A stretch of 64,000 nucleotides of DNA from Bacteroidales bacterium (lineage in GTDB: Bacteria > Bacteroidota > Bacteroidia > Bacteroidales > CAIWKO01): contig JALOBU010000009.1 of assembly GCA_023228145.1 (NCBI GenBank), forward strand, positions 1 to 64,000, read 5' to 3'. Under the pieces are notes generated by a model. The model was not told where the DNA came from. It searched no databases and saw only the letters and a program-made list of their open reading frames with translations. Every line of letters begins with the position of its first letter. Positions within the stretch are counted from its first letter, which is position 1. Below are positions 9,141 to 16,906 of this stretch, one piece after another. Both the position numbers and the translations under genes were made by a program.

Positions 9141-9869
9141 ATGGAAAATGATATACTCCTGCTTTTCGATAACTTCCTTTTCAACAAACTTTCCGAAGAG
9201 GAAAGAAGCAATTTTGAAACCCGGCTTAATACAGAACCGGAGTTTAAAAAAGAATTTGATGAATACCTGGCTATAGTTGAAGGCATTAATATCTACGGGC
9301 ATAGCCTGCTGAAACAAAAACTTGAGGCTTTAAAGCTTGGGCAAATTAAAAAAGAAACCAAAATAAAGCATTTACGCATAGCTATCTCCATCGCCGCAGT
9401 TTTGGTTATTTTGATGATACCGGGCTTTTTCCTTTATCAGCATCTGACTATAAATACACGTTTGTACAATAAATATTATATTGAAGACAACGGATTGCCT
9501 GTCTTAATGGGATTCAATAAGAATGTTAGTATGAACGAAGCCATGATTGAATATAAAGATAAAAAATACAGCATAGCCCTCAAAAAGTTAGAAACCATAA
9601 AAACGGATGCTCCAAATAACGACACTGTTTTGTTTTATACCGGCATGTGCCACCTGCAATTGAAAGACAAAAATAAGGCTGTGGAAAACTTTTTGGCGAT
9701 TATAGACAAAAATGCAGTATATTATTATGCGTCAATGTATTACACTGCCCTAACTTACATAAAAGATGGAAATTTTGAGAAGGGCAATGCTTATTTAAAT
9801 GAAGTTATACAATGCCAAAACTGCATTTATAAAAACTATGCTTTAAGCCTTTTAGATGAAATAAATTAA
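9141..9869 (+). CDS. Membrane-anchored TPR protein, probable anti-sigma factor
   Basis: The protein has 242 aa. The start at 9141 (MENDILLLFDNFLFNKL) is preferred because upstream in-frame starts overlap the sigma gene. Residues 1-~85 are cytoplasmic and resemble the N-terminus of Bacteroidota anti-sigma proteins (LSEEERSNFETRLNTEPEF). One transmembrane helix lies at about residues 90-113 (IAISIAAVLVILMIPGFFLY). The periplasmic part has TPR-like repeats (ALKKLETIKTDAPNNDTVLFYTGMCHLQLKDKNKAVENF has the right pattern). It is translationally close to the sigma gene (10 bp gap). It has no zinc-finger HxxxCxxC motif, unlike the other anti-sigma factor in this window. The role is inferred from architecture and position. 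Confidence 0.65.
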   Translation: MENDILLLFDNFLFNKLSEEERSNFETRLNTEPEFKKEFDEYLAIVEGINIYGHSLLKQKLEALKLGQIKKETKIKHLRIAISIAAVLVILMIPGFFLYQHLTINTRLYNKYYIEDNGLPVLMGFNKNVSMNEAMIEYKDKKYSIALKKLETIKTDAPNNDTVLFYTGMCHLQLKDKNKAVENFLAIIDKNAVYYYASMYYTALTYIKDGNFEKGNAYLNEVIQCQNCIYKNYALSLLDEIN

Positions 9870-9906
9870 TATTAATAAAATTGTTGAAAAAAAATTGAAA
9901 AAAATT

Positions 9907-9935
9907 TTGTTTTAAGAATTATATATTTAAATTTG
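9907..9935 (+). promoter_or_regulatory. Promoter of the tandem lipoprotein genes
   Basis: TTG at 9907-9909, an 18-bp spacer and TAAATTTG at 9928-9935 match the Bacteroidetes consensus, 32 bp before the ATG. No such element precedes the second copy at 10235, so the two copies probably share this promoter. Confidence 0.55.
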
Positions 9936-9967
9936 TAAAAATTTATTACTAACCAAAAAATTTAGTT

Positions 9968-10204
9968 ATGAAAAAATTAAGATTAATTTTAGTATTAGGC
10001 TTTGCTGTATTGGCTTTTACCGCATGCAAGAAAAAATACACATGCACTGAAACTTATTCAGTAAATGGTGTGTTAGCTAACACTACTATTTATACATATG
10101 AAGCATTAACAACCGAAGAACTGTCAAATGTAGAAAATTTGGGCACATATTCATATGTTGACGGTGATGGTGACCAAATTGCAAGAGAAACAACCTGTGA
10201 TTAA
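9968..10204 (+). CDS. Small lipoprotein, tandem copy 1
   Basis: The protein has 78 aa. Its signal peptide ends in a lipobox (AVLAFTAC, Cys at residue 20), followed by KKKYTCTETYSVNG. The mature part of about 58 residues has two further cysteines (YTCTE and the C-terminal TTCD) that could form a disulfide. It is nearly identical to the next gene. No known family is recognised. It lies just downstream of a sigma/anti-sigma pair and has its own promoter-like element. Confidence 0.75.
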   Translation: MKKLRLILVLGFAVLAFTACKKKYTCTETYSVNGVLANTTIYTYEALTTEELSNVENLGTYSYVDGDGDQIARETTCD

Positions 10205-10234
10205 AAATTATTTTTAAAAACCAACAATTTAATT

Positions 10235-10471
10235 ATGAAAAAATTAAGATTAATTTTAGTATTAGGCTTTGCTGTATTGGCTTTTACCGCATGCAAGAAA
10301 AAATACACATGCACTGAAACTGCTTCAGTAAATGGTGTTTTATCTTATACCAATGTTTACACATATGAAGCATTAACAACCGAAGAACTGTCATATGTAG
10401 AAAATTTGGGCACATATTCATATGTTGACGGTGATGGTGACCAAATAGCCTATTCAACAACCTGCGATTAA
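10235..10471 (+). CDS. Small lipoprotein, tandem copy 2
   Basis: This 78-aa paralogue of the preceding gene has an identical signal peptide and lipobox. Substitutions fall in short clusters (TETYSVNGVLANTTIYTY against TETASVNGVLSYTNVYTY, and ARETTCD against AYSTTCD), while the flanks are the same at DNA level. This indicates a recent duplication in which a few surface positions changed. It has no promoter element of its own and is followed by a terminator. Confidence 0.75.
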   Translation: MKKLRLILVLGFAVLAFTACKKKYTCTETASVNGVLSYTNVYTYEALTTEELSYVENLGTYSYVDGDGDQIAYSTTCD

Positions 10472-10493
10472 AAATATTCATTTTTACAGAAAG

Positions 10494-10523
10494 AGGCTGT
10501 CTCAAAAGGCAGCCTTTTTTTTT
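10494..10523 (+). terminator. Rho-independent terminator after the lipoprotein pair
   Basis: AGGCTG, a 10-base loop, CAGCCT, then a run of nine T. It overlaps the stop codon of the convergent receptor gene, so it may act for both strands, but the T-run favours the plus strand. Confidence 0.75.
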
Positions 10524-13011
10524 AATATTCATACTCATCATCTTCAAATTCCTGTTGCTGTTTTTTCTTTTTCGGTTTAATTCCCTTGTTAAATTTGAAA
10601 GATGCCCCGAAAAACAGCGCTCTTGAATCGCGCCAACGCTTCGTTACCGAATAATAATCTTCCGCATTAGTTTGTGTTTCGGATTTGCGGGTATTCAATA
10701 CATCACTAACCCTTAAGGTCAGGGTCAGCATATTGTTAAAAAAGTCTTTTTTCAGGCCTATATCAAAATCATAGCTTGCAAGTCTTTTTCCCTGTGCATC
10801 GGCTCCACCGCCGTGGCCCCACCCACGGCTTTGAGCTATTACCTGTGATGACCTGTAATTAAATCCCAGTTGTATATCAAATGATTTCCAAAAGGTCATA
10901 GCCGAATTCACTTTGGCAGTCCAGCTAGGATGTATGTCATTAAACCCTTCGATGGATGATTCTCCGTAATATTTTGTACCAAAAAGGCTGAAATTAGCAT
11001 TTATCTTCCACCATTTAAAAATTCCCTGAGCATAAATCAGCTCCAGTCCGAAAGAACTTCCCTTATCAAGATTCTGATATGTTGTAAATGTTACTCCGTT
11101 GTCGAGAAGGCTCATAACACGGGTTATCATATTGTCTGTTTCCCGGTAAAAAAGTGTGGTATTGAAAGATGTATTTTTAAAACTAATCAGGTGCCCCAGT
11201 TCAAAAGCATTGGTAAATTCTGGTTCCAGATAAGGGTTGCCGGCCGATAAATTCATGGGGTCGGAATAATTGATAAAAGGGTTCAGATTGCCGGACCGCG
11301 GGCGGTTGACACGTCGGCTATAGCTGATTTGCAAGGCATGCCTGTCGGTAAATTCATATTTTAAATGAATAGTGGGAAACACATTGAAAAAATTACTCCT
11401 GTAAGTAGAATCCGTAGTCCTCTGCTCACAAATTGTGATGGCTTCCTCAGCCCTGATGCCAGCCTGAAACATAAATTTCTTAATATTATTGGCATATATC
11501 AGGTACGCCGAATGTAACTGCTGTGAATAATCAAAGATATTGCTGGAATAAGTGTTATACATCCATCCGCCATTATTGTTATTTAAGTCAAACGATTTAT
11601 AATCCTGATAATTGGATATATAGGAACCTTTATATCCCGTTTCTATTCTTCCCCACTTGCCGAAAGGATGCATATAATCAAGCTGCCCGTAAAACCTGAT
11701 GTTCTTATTTTTATTTCCGTTTCTCTGAACCCATGGAGGCTCTGCGCTGGGCGTCAAGTCGGGATTATAATACGTAGTGGTCATATCAGCCACATTTTCA
11801 TAGGGAGTGCTGGAATAAAAAATACTCGCAGTCAGTTCCTGATTTTTTTTATTAAATGTCAATTTATAATCCAAGCCGGTTTCGTATCCGCCATAAGAAC
11901 TTGATGTTTTACTAAGCCTGTTGTAATAATCGGCAAGCAGGTTATTATAATCATATACAAAATAATCAGCATCATCCTCAGGGTTAAACCTTCTGATATT
12001 ATACTCTCCAAAAACCGACAATGTATTGCGTTCGTTTATAAAATAATCTGCCCCCAGTTTGATATTGCCGAAATATCCCTTTCTTTGTGACTCGGATTGC
12101 TGCTTATAATAGGTAGTAGTATCATTGGAATACAGTTCTCTGTATGAATCGTAATATGAATTCATTTTGTTTCTTCTGCCGTCTGCATTTATATAAAACC
12201 CGAATTTTTTTATATTATATGCAAAATTTAAAGAGCCTCCGTACCTGCCGTTTGTTGAGGCATTAACCGTAGCCATTATACTATATCCGTTTTCTTTTTT
12301 CCTTTTTGTAACAATATTAATGATACCCGACATGCCATCGGGGTCATACCGCGCAGAAGGATTTGTAACGATTTCTACTTTTTCTATCATTCCGGCAGGC
12401 ATCTGGTCAAGGCTGGTAAGGCCTGAAGGCCTTCCGTCAACAAAAATCGTTACATTGGTAGAGCCTCTTAGGCTTACATTCCCTTCTATATCCACTTCCA
12501 CAGAAGGTATCGTCTGCATGATGTCCAATGCAGTACCTCCCGCAGTCAGTATGTTTTTATCTACATTAATAACTTTTTTGTCGAGGTTGTATTCTACCTG
12601 GTCTTTTTGCCCGGTGATAGTAACAGCATCAAGAGCTGTGGCAGTGGTTTCCAAATCAATTGTATGCAAATTAATATATGATTTATCACTGTTAATAACT
12701 ATATCGGGGATAATTTTTGCAGCGTAACCAATGAAATTAATTTTTACAAAATATCCTCCATAAGGAATATTATCAATGATAAATTTCCCCTTTGAATTTG
12801 TCAGCCCCCCAGTTACCATGGAAGAATCAGAATTTTTACAAACAATCACATTGGCAAACTCAACAGGTGAACCTCCTTTTTGGTCTTGTACCGTTCCTAA
12901 AATTGTCCCTTTGCCCAATGAGCCGTTTCCATTGATATTTTCAGGTTTGTTCTGTGATAATGTTACTAAACTTACTGCAAACAGCCACAACGCACATATT
13001 AAATACTTCAT
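10522..13011 (-). CDS. TonB-dependent-receptor-like outer-membrane beta-barrel protein
   Basis: The protein has 829 aa and a signal peptide at residues 1-19. A carboxypeptidase-regulatory-like beta-sandwich covers about residues 33-115 (GTILGTVQDQKGGSPVEFANV). A plug domain lies at about 130-235 (GGTALDIMQTIPSVEVDIEGNVSLRG has the plug pattern). The rest is a 22-strand-type barrel in the family of outer membrane proteins typical of Bacteroidota. There is no SusD-like partner next to it. The last ~15 residues are basic then acidic (KKKKQQQ, EDDEYEY), an odd tail for a barrel that normally ends in an aromatic strand. It is the last gene of the ECF sigma operon (25 bp after the DUF302 gene), so import or signalling linked to envelope or metal stress is inferred. 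Confidence 0.85.
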   Translation of the reverse strand: MKYLICALWLFAVSLVTLSQNKPENINGNGSLGKGTILGTVQDQKGGSPVEFANVIVCKNSDSSMVTGGLTNSKGKFIIDNIPYGGYFVKINFIGYAAKIIPDIVINSDKSYINLHTIDLETTATALDAVTITGQKDQVEYNLDKKVINVDKNILTAGGTALDIMQTIPSVEVDIEGNVSLRGSTNVTIFVDGRPSGLTSLDQMPAGMIEKVEIVTNPSARYDPDGMSGIINIVTKRKKENGYSIMATVNASTNGRYGGSLNFAYNIKKFGFYINADGRRNKMNSYYDSYRELYSNDTTTYYKQQSESQRKGYFGNIKLGADYFINERNTLSVFGEYNIRRFNPEDDADYFVYDYNNLLADYYNRLSKTSSSYGGYETGLDYKLTFNKKNQELTASIFYSSTPYENVADMTTTYYNPDLTPSAEPPWVQRNGNKNKNIRFYGQLDYMHPFGKWGRIETGYKGSYISNYQDYKSFDLNNNNGGWMYNTYSSNIFDYSQQLHSAYLIYANNIKKFMFQAGIRAEEAITICEQRTTDSTYRSNFFNVFPTIHLKYEFTDRHALQISYSRRVNRPRSGNLNPFINYSDPMNLSAGNPYLEPEFTNAFELGHLISFKNTSFNTTLFYRETDNMITRVMSLLDNGVTFTTYQNLDKGSSFGLELIYAQGIFKWWKINANFSLFGTKYYGESSIEGFNDIHPSWTAKVNSAMTFWKSFDIQLGFNYRSSQVIAQSRGWGHGGGADAQGKRLASYDFDIGLKKDFFNNMLTLTLRVSDVLNTRKSETQTNAEDYYSVTKRWRDSRALFFGASFKFNKGIKPKKKKQQQEFEDDEYEY

Positions 13012-13036
13012 ACCTGCTATTCCTTCTGCATTATCT

Positions 13037-13438
13037 TTATTTCAATGCATTTATAATAATTCTTTCCACATCAAGCGCTGAGTTTGTCATTACTTCGGTA
13101 ATAATGCCCCCAATGGATGCTGCAACCATACTCGCATTGACTCTTGAAATATAGGTTTTCCCGTCTGATTTCGTATATACCGATATTCTGCAAGGCATCA
13201 GGGCGGAAACTACGCGCTCATCGTCTTTCTCAAGTATTCTTGAGGAATGCTTTGGATGGCAGATCTCAAACACCCTGACAGGCAACACTTCTTTGCCGAA
13301 ATTACGCATGGTCTGCTGTAAATCATGAACGGCAGGGGTCTTCCAACCCTCTGCCGCAATGCTTTCAGCCAATTTTTTTAATGTTTCTTCAAAACCGAAA
13401 GGACTCGCTGTCTCAAAGAACAACTCATTAACTATCAT
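13037..13438 (-). CDS. DUF302 family protein
   Basis: The protein has 133 aa and no signal peptide. The central pattern EETLKKLAESIAAEGWKTPAV, then the DLQQTMRNFGKEVLPVRVFEICHP and ALMPCRISVYTKSDGKTYIS segments, match the DUF302 family, in which a Cys after a hydrophobic strand and a 'PC' pair recur. The biochemical function of the family is unknown; some members are found with metal or stress genes. Here it sits 15 bp after a Spy-like gene in the sigma operon. A role in metal or redox stress is a guess from context. Confidence 0.8.
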   Translation of the reverse strand: MIVNELFFETASPFGFEETLKKLAESIAAEGWKTPAVHDLQQTMRNFGKEVLPVRVFEICHPKHSSRILEKDDERVVSALMPCRISVYTKSDGKTYISRVNASMVAASIGGIITEVMTNSALDVERIIINALK

Positions 13439-13453
13439 ATACTTACTTGTTTT

Positions 13454-14056
13454 TTATTTACTCTGATGAGGGCAATTTTGATGTTGTTGACCGGCATCAG
13501 GTTTCTGTCCGCAGCATCCTTTTCCCGGGCCATAGCCTTGTCCCATTCCACAACCTGTGCCGCTACCATGCCCATAGCCGGGATTTTGTTTCGGGCCTTT
13601 GCCTTTTTCACCATCCCCAAACTTTGCATGATGTAAATCGAAAGCTAGCTTTTGCTCGTCATTTAATAATTTTCTTACATCCTGCCTGAAAGCTTCACGT
13701 TTTTTTGCCATATCGGCTTTGAGTGAATAAATTTCATCAATGGTTTTGTTCACAGCAGTTACATCAACATTGTCTCCTGATGAAACAGTTTTTAAATGCG
13801 CCTTCTTTTCGTCTATCTGATTTTTTATTGGAAGGGTTTCTTTCTGCATTTTTAGTTTCAGCGTTGTAATTTGTTTTTCCTGCTCAGGAGTCAGGTCTTT
13901 AATAAATCCGAGACCACATTTTTGACCTGCCGAGGTACCGGGGTTTTCTTTTTGTTGTTGCTGATGCTGGCACTGGGCCATAGCCATATTGCTGGCGGAA
14001 AGAAAAATAAACGCCAACATCATTGCAAAAATTACATTTAACTTTTTTGTTTTCAT
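13454..14056 (-). CDS. Spy/CpxP-like periplasmic protein with Gly/His/Cys-rich tail
   Basis: The protein has 200 aa with a signal peptide ending at MAMAQ (residue ~28). The body (about residues 45-150) is an all-helical LTxxQ-type Spy/CpxP fold: LTPEQEKQITTLKLKMQKET, then a second long helix pair ending in LLNDEQKLAFD. The last 45 residues are low-complexity and rich in Gly, Lys, His, Cys and Gln (GYGHGSGTGCGMGQGYGPG, then CCGQKPDAGQQHQNCPH), which could bind metal ions. The N-terminus of the mature part also has a His/Gln run and a Cys. A periplasmic chaperone or metal-sensing role fits the family and the sigma-factor operon; metal binding is inferred from composition. Confidence 0.8.
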   Translation of the reverse strand: MKTKKLNVIFAMMLAFIFLSASNMAMAQCQHQQQQKENPGTSAGQKCGLGFIKDLTPEQEKQITTLKLKMQKETLPIKNQIDEKKAHLKTVSSGDNVDVTAVNKTIDEIYSLKADMAKKREAFRQDVRKLLNDEQKLAFDLHHAKFGDGEKGKGPKQNPGYGHGSGTGCGMGQGYGPGKGCCGQKPDAGQQHQNCPHQSK

Positions 14057-14095
14057 TTTTTTTAGTTTTTTAGTTTGTAGTCATATATTATTTTT

Positions 14096-14626
14096 TTAAA
14101 ATCTTTCCCTTTTGCATTCCTTATGCTTTTTTTTACTTTTAAAACCGAAAGGTTTGTGCATACAGTCGTCGTGGCAAAAAACACCTGAATATATCCCTGC
14201 AAGTTTCAGTTGTTGCTCTGAAGTACATACTTTTCTAAGGTTTAAATAATGGCTGATAAACATCTTGCGTACTTGCGCATAAAGAACTCCGAGATCATCT
14301 GCAGTCGAATACAATAAAAGGCTGTCGGGTTCTGTTTTTGACAGGTTTTCTGAGATGACACTTCTTTTTTCATCCATCAGTTTACGCAAAGCTGCGACAC
14401 TGTCGTGATGCGCCTTTTTCATTATCCTGAATTTTTTGGCCTGAACAGGTGTAAGCTCTAATTTTTTTTCGAGAAATGACTGCATACAAGGTTGCCCTTT
14501 TTTGGGTTTGTTACTGAGGGGTTCATTATACATCTTATATAATATAGTGGCAATAGCTGCGGTATTTATCAACAGCACCGCAACGACCAGCCATAATGTT
14601 ACTCTGTTTTTATTGAAATAGCTCAT
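14096..14626 (-). CDS. Membrane-anchored CpxP/Spy-like protein
   Basis: The protein has 176 aa. An N-terminal transmembrane helix (residues ~10-30, VTLWLVVAVLLINTAAIATI) anchors a periplasmic helical domain carrying the LTPVQAKKF motif and a second helix with DDLGVLYAQVRKMFISHYLNL. Such proteins are often annotated as periplasmic heavy-metal sensors. Conserved-looking His and Cys residues near the end (GVFCHDDCMHKPFG, KKHKECK) could bind metal. The gene follows the anti-sigma gene by 3 bp, so the two are translationally coupled; it may be a third component that tunes the anti-sigma factor. Confidence 0.75.
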   Translation of the reverse strand: MSYFNKNRVTLWLVVAVLLINTAAIATILYKMYNEPLSNKPKKGQPCMQSFLEKKLELTPVQAKKFRIMKKAHHDSVAALRKLMDEKRSVISENLSKTEPDSLLLYSTADDLGVLYAQVRKMFISHYLNLRKVCTSEQQLKLAGIYSGVFCHDDCMHKPFGFKSKKKHKECKRERF

Positions 14627-14629
14627 AAT

Positions 14630-15091
14630 TTATTCGTTATTACTTAAATAATATGTTTCCAATGCTTCCATGTTGTTTTCTTTCAACCCGTATTCTTCAG
14701 CTATCAGCACTTCTGCATTTTTTATGTTCTGATTTTGCTCTACAATATCATTATTATCAAAAAGGTGGTCGCTTATTTTAATACCTATAAAAATACCAGC
14801 CAGTATCAGTATGGCTGAAAAAACAGGTCGCAATACACCAGATAAAATTCTTCCTGCAGATACTTCCGACTTCAGATTATTGATTTTGGCAATCAGCCTT
14901 TGCTGGAAAAACTCATCGGGCATGAGTTCTTCATCAGAAGGGACTGTTGAAAGTACTGATGTCAATTTTTGATAAATTACTTTACAGGTACTGCATTGAG
15001 CCAGATGTTCCTGCATTTCCTGATGAAGAGCGGTGTCTGTATCCTGATAAAAATAATTAAGAATGTTTTTTCCGAAATTTTTGCAGTCCAT
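14630..15091 (-). CDS. Zinc-finger (zf-HC2) anti-sigma factor
   Basis: The protein has 153 aa. The N-terminal anti-sigma zinc-binding motif is HLAQCSTC (HxxxCxxC, about residues 29-36), with an upstream Cys at residue 3. One transmembrane helix follows at about residues 88-107 (FSAILILAGIFIGIKI), then a short periplasmic tail. Family knowledge: the cytoplasmic domain binds and holds the cognate ECF sigma factor until an envelope signal releases it. It lies 60 bp downstream of the ECF sigma gene and 3 bp upstream of the CpxP-like gene. Confidence 0.88.
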   Translation of the reverse strand: MDCKNFGKNILNYFYQDTDTALHQEMQEHLAQCSTCKVIYQKLTSVLSTVPSDEELMPDEFFQQRLIAKINNLKSEVSAGRILSGVLRPVFSAILILAGIFIGIKISDHLFDNNDIVEQNQNIKNAEVLIAEEYGLKENNMEALETYYLSNNE

Positions 15092-15151
15092 AAAAGGCTT
15101 TTTATACCATTAGACAACAAATCCTAAAAAAACTTGCAGAAAAAAAATTAT

Positions 15152-15721
15152 TTAGCGAAATAATTTCAACAGCGAAGACTGAAGCTCCATTTTTGCCCTG
15201 TGTATCAGTGATTCAACAGAAGCCACCGAAACACTCATGATTTCCGAAATTTCTTTATATGACATGCCGTCAATTTTATTCAGGGTAAAAGCTATTTTTT
15301 GGTTTTTAGGCAGTTTATTTATCCGGGAATATAAAATTTTATTTTTTTCAGCAAGCACGAGTATATCTTCGGGGCTTATTTCAAAATTATTTTTTTCTGT
15401 GATTATGTCAATATTTTTTTCATGGCTGCTATTTACAAAGGGTTGCAAAAAAGCATACTGCTTTTTCTTTTTGTTAAAGTTGATAGACTTGTTAATAGAA
15501 ATACGGTATAACCAGGTTGATAAAGAAGAAGTGTGCCTGAAACGGCTTATATTGGCAAAAGCATCCATGAAAACTTCCTGGCTGATATCTTCGGCATCCT
15601 CTCGGTTGTTCACAAAACTCATGGCCAGCCGGAATACCATACCTGAATATTGGTGTACCATTGCATAGCTTGCCTCTTTTTTACCCTCAATAATACCGTT
15701 TAAAAGTTCTTTATCTTCCAT
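15152..15721 (-). CDS. ECF RNA polymerase sigma factor (RpoE-like)
   Basis: The protein has 189 aa. Region 2 is canonical (YSGMVFRLAMSFVNNREDAEDISQEVFMDAF has the DAEDLxQExF signature). Region 4 is near residues 130-185 (LPKNQKIAFTLNKIDGMSYKEISEIMSVSVASVESLIHRAK pattern). It heads a minus-strand operon with a zinc-finger anti-sigma factor, two CpxP/Spy-like proteins, DUF302 and an outer-membrane receptor. Autoregulation of this operon is the usual arrangement and is likely here, though I cannot identify its ECF promoter. Confidence 0.92.
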   Translation of the reverse strand: MEDKELLNGIIEGKKEASYAMVHQYSGMVFRLAMSFVNNREDAEDISQEVFMDAFANISRFRHTSSLSTWLYRISINKSINFNKKKKQYAFLQPFVNSSHEKNIDIITEKNNFEISPEDILVLAEKNKILYSRINKLPKNQKIAFTLNKIDGMSYKEISEIMSVSVASVESLIHRAKMELQSSLLKLFR

Positions 15722-16140
15722 TTTTGCTGATAAGCATACAAATATGCATTAGATTTTTGCATTTATTATTAACAGTTTTATTTTTAACAAGTTTTTAATT
15801 TAAAAAATACGCAAAATTTTTAATAACTGCAAGTATTTGGCAAATATTTGAAAACTTTGTAATAAACAAATGAATTAATAACATTAACTGCATTTTTTTA
15901 GTATAACTTATTTTTTTTTAATTTTATTTTATATTTTTATAATTACGTCATTTTTTTTTATATATTTGCATTTTAATTTAATATTATGTTTAGATATTTT
16001 ATTAAAAATTAACAAAAACATATATCATTTTAAATGGAAAAGGCAATAAAATATAATAATGTAAAGTTATCACATAGAATTTATTTTTAAATAGCACCAT
16101 TATAAACTTAAATAATTATAAACATTAAAAAATTAAAATT
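15722..16140. other. AT-rich divergent intergenic region
   Basis: These 419 bp lie between the ECF sigma operon and the ArsR gene. Visible items are GCATA-CAAA-TATGC just upstream of the sigma start (15734-15747), the palindrome CAAATATTTG (15841-15850) and a TATATTTG promoter element (15961-15968). No coding potential was seen. Confidence 0.65.
15961..15968 (+). promoter_or_regulatory. -7 promoter element upstream of the ArsR gene
   Basis: TATATTTG matches TAnnTTTG, leaving a 5' leader of about 165 bases. The region is very AT-rich, so a chance match is possible. Confidence 0.3.
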
Positions 16141-16443
16141 ATGACACTAAGTAAACAAATTGACATCAACAAATTTGATGCCGCAGCACGCAAAATGAGA
16201 TCCATTGCTCATCCGATGAGAATAGCCATCATTGAGTTATTGGAAACCAACAAACAAATGAACGTAACACAGATTTACGAAAAACTGAATATCGAACAGG
16301 CTGCTGCCTCTTTGCACCTGAACCTGCTCAGGACACACGGTGTTCTCGACAGAAAAAGAAGTGGCAAAATGACTTTTTACTCTCTTAAATCAGATGCTAT
16401 CACCAACCTGATAGACTGTGTAAAAATGTGCGGCAACGAATAA
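16141..16443 (+). CDS. ArsR-family winged-helix transcriptional regulator
   Basis: The protein has 100 aa, a usual length for ArsR/SmtB regulators. The winged helix-turn-helix covers about residues 18-85: MRSIAHPMRIAIIELLE, then the recognition helix in IEQAAASLHLNLLRTHGVL and the wing RSGKMTFYSL. The only Cys residues are near the C-terminus (CVKMCGNE), where some family members bind metal; the alpha-3 CxC motif of ArsR proper is absent. It stands alone between a divergent sigma operon and a convergent yjbQ remnant, so its target is not evident. Confidence 0.88.
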   Translation: MTLSKQIDINKFDAAARKMRSIAHPMRIAIIELLETNKQMNVTQIYEKLNIEQAAASLHLNLLRTHGVLDRKRSGKMTFYSLKSDAITNLIDCVKMCGNE

Positions 16444-16445
16444 TT

Positions 16446-16856
16446 TCAGGAAAATACCGTTAACACAATTTTCCTTCTTTGATTCTGGTTTCTAAATTCG
16501 CAGAGGTATATGCCCTGCCATGTGCCTAAAGCGATTTTACTTTTAACAATCGGGATAGTAAGTGATGTCCCCGTAAGAGAGGATTTTATATGTGCCGGCA
16601 TGTCATCATTGCCTTCGGCATCATGTGAATAATAATGTTCTCTTTCGGGGACAAGCTTTCTGAAAAAATTTTCCATGTCGCTCAAAACCGTTGGGTCGGA
16701 ATTTTCATTGATGGTAATTGCAGCAGATGTATGCTGAAAAAAAATATTCAATAAACCTGCTTCAGGAAGTTTGGGAAGGTTTTTTTATATAATATCGGTA
16801 ATCACATGAAAGCCTCTTCCAAAAGATGGTAGGATTGTTTCTGTTTGATATATCAT
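16446..16856 (-). pseudogene. yjbQ: YjbQ/UPF0047 family gene interrupted by an in-frame stop
   Basis: From the ATG at 16856 the frame reads MIYQTETILPSFGRGFHVIT, DII, stop (TAA at 16787-16785), KNLPKLPEAGLLNIFFQHTS and on to the natural stop at 16446. In total that is 136 residues, the normal size of YjbQ. Both sides of the stop are in the same frame and match the family (QHTSAAITINENSDPTV, the HYYSHDAEGNDDMPAH stretch with metal-binding-type His/Asp, GTWQGIYLCE). A single base change therefore accounts for it. YjbQ proteins have weak thiamine-phosphate synthase activity. A promoter-like element is still present upstream. Either this is a fresh nonsense mutation, a sequencing error beside the seven-T run, or the 101-residue fragment restarts at a TTG (16751). 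Confidence 0.8.
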
Positions 16857-16871
16857 AAAAATTAAAAAAGT

Positions 16872-16879
16872 TATTTTTG
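16872..16879 (+). promoter_or_regulatory. -7 promoter element of the TPR protein gene
   Basis: TATTTTTG matches TAnnTTTG, 27 bp before the ATG at 16907. Confidence 0.45.
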
Positions 16880-16891
16880 CATTATGAATAT

Positions 16892-16899
16892 CAAAAGTA
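16892..16899 (-). promoter_or_regulatory. -7 promoter element of yjbQ
   Basis: On the minus strand TACTTTTG lies 35 bp upstream of the ATG at 16856. It overlaps the divergent TPR-gene promoter and supports the full-length yjbQ start. Confidence 0.45.
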
Positions 16900-16906
16900 C
16901 ACAGAA

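Larger units (their letters stand above)
9968..10471 (+). repeat. Tandem gene duplication, 267-bp period
   Basis: The segments starting at 9968 and 10235 are near-identical over the whole 237-bp coding region. The first ~110 bp are identical; differences cluster near codons 30, 36-41, 54 and 75-76. The intervening spacer is 30 bp. Confidence 0.9.
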
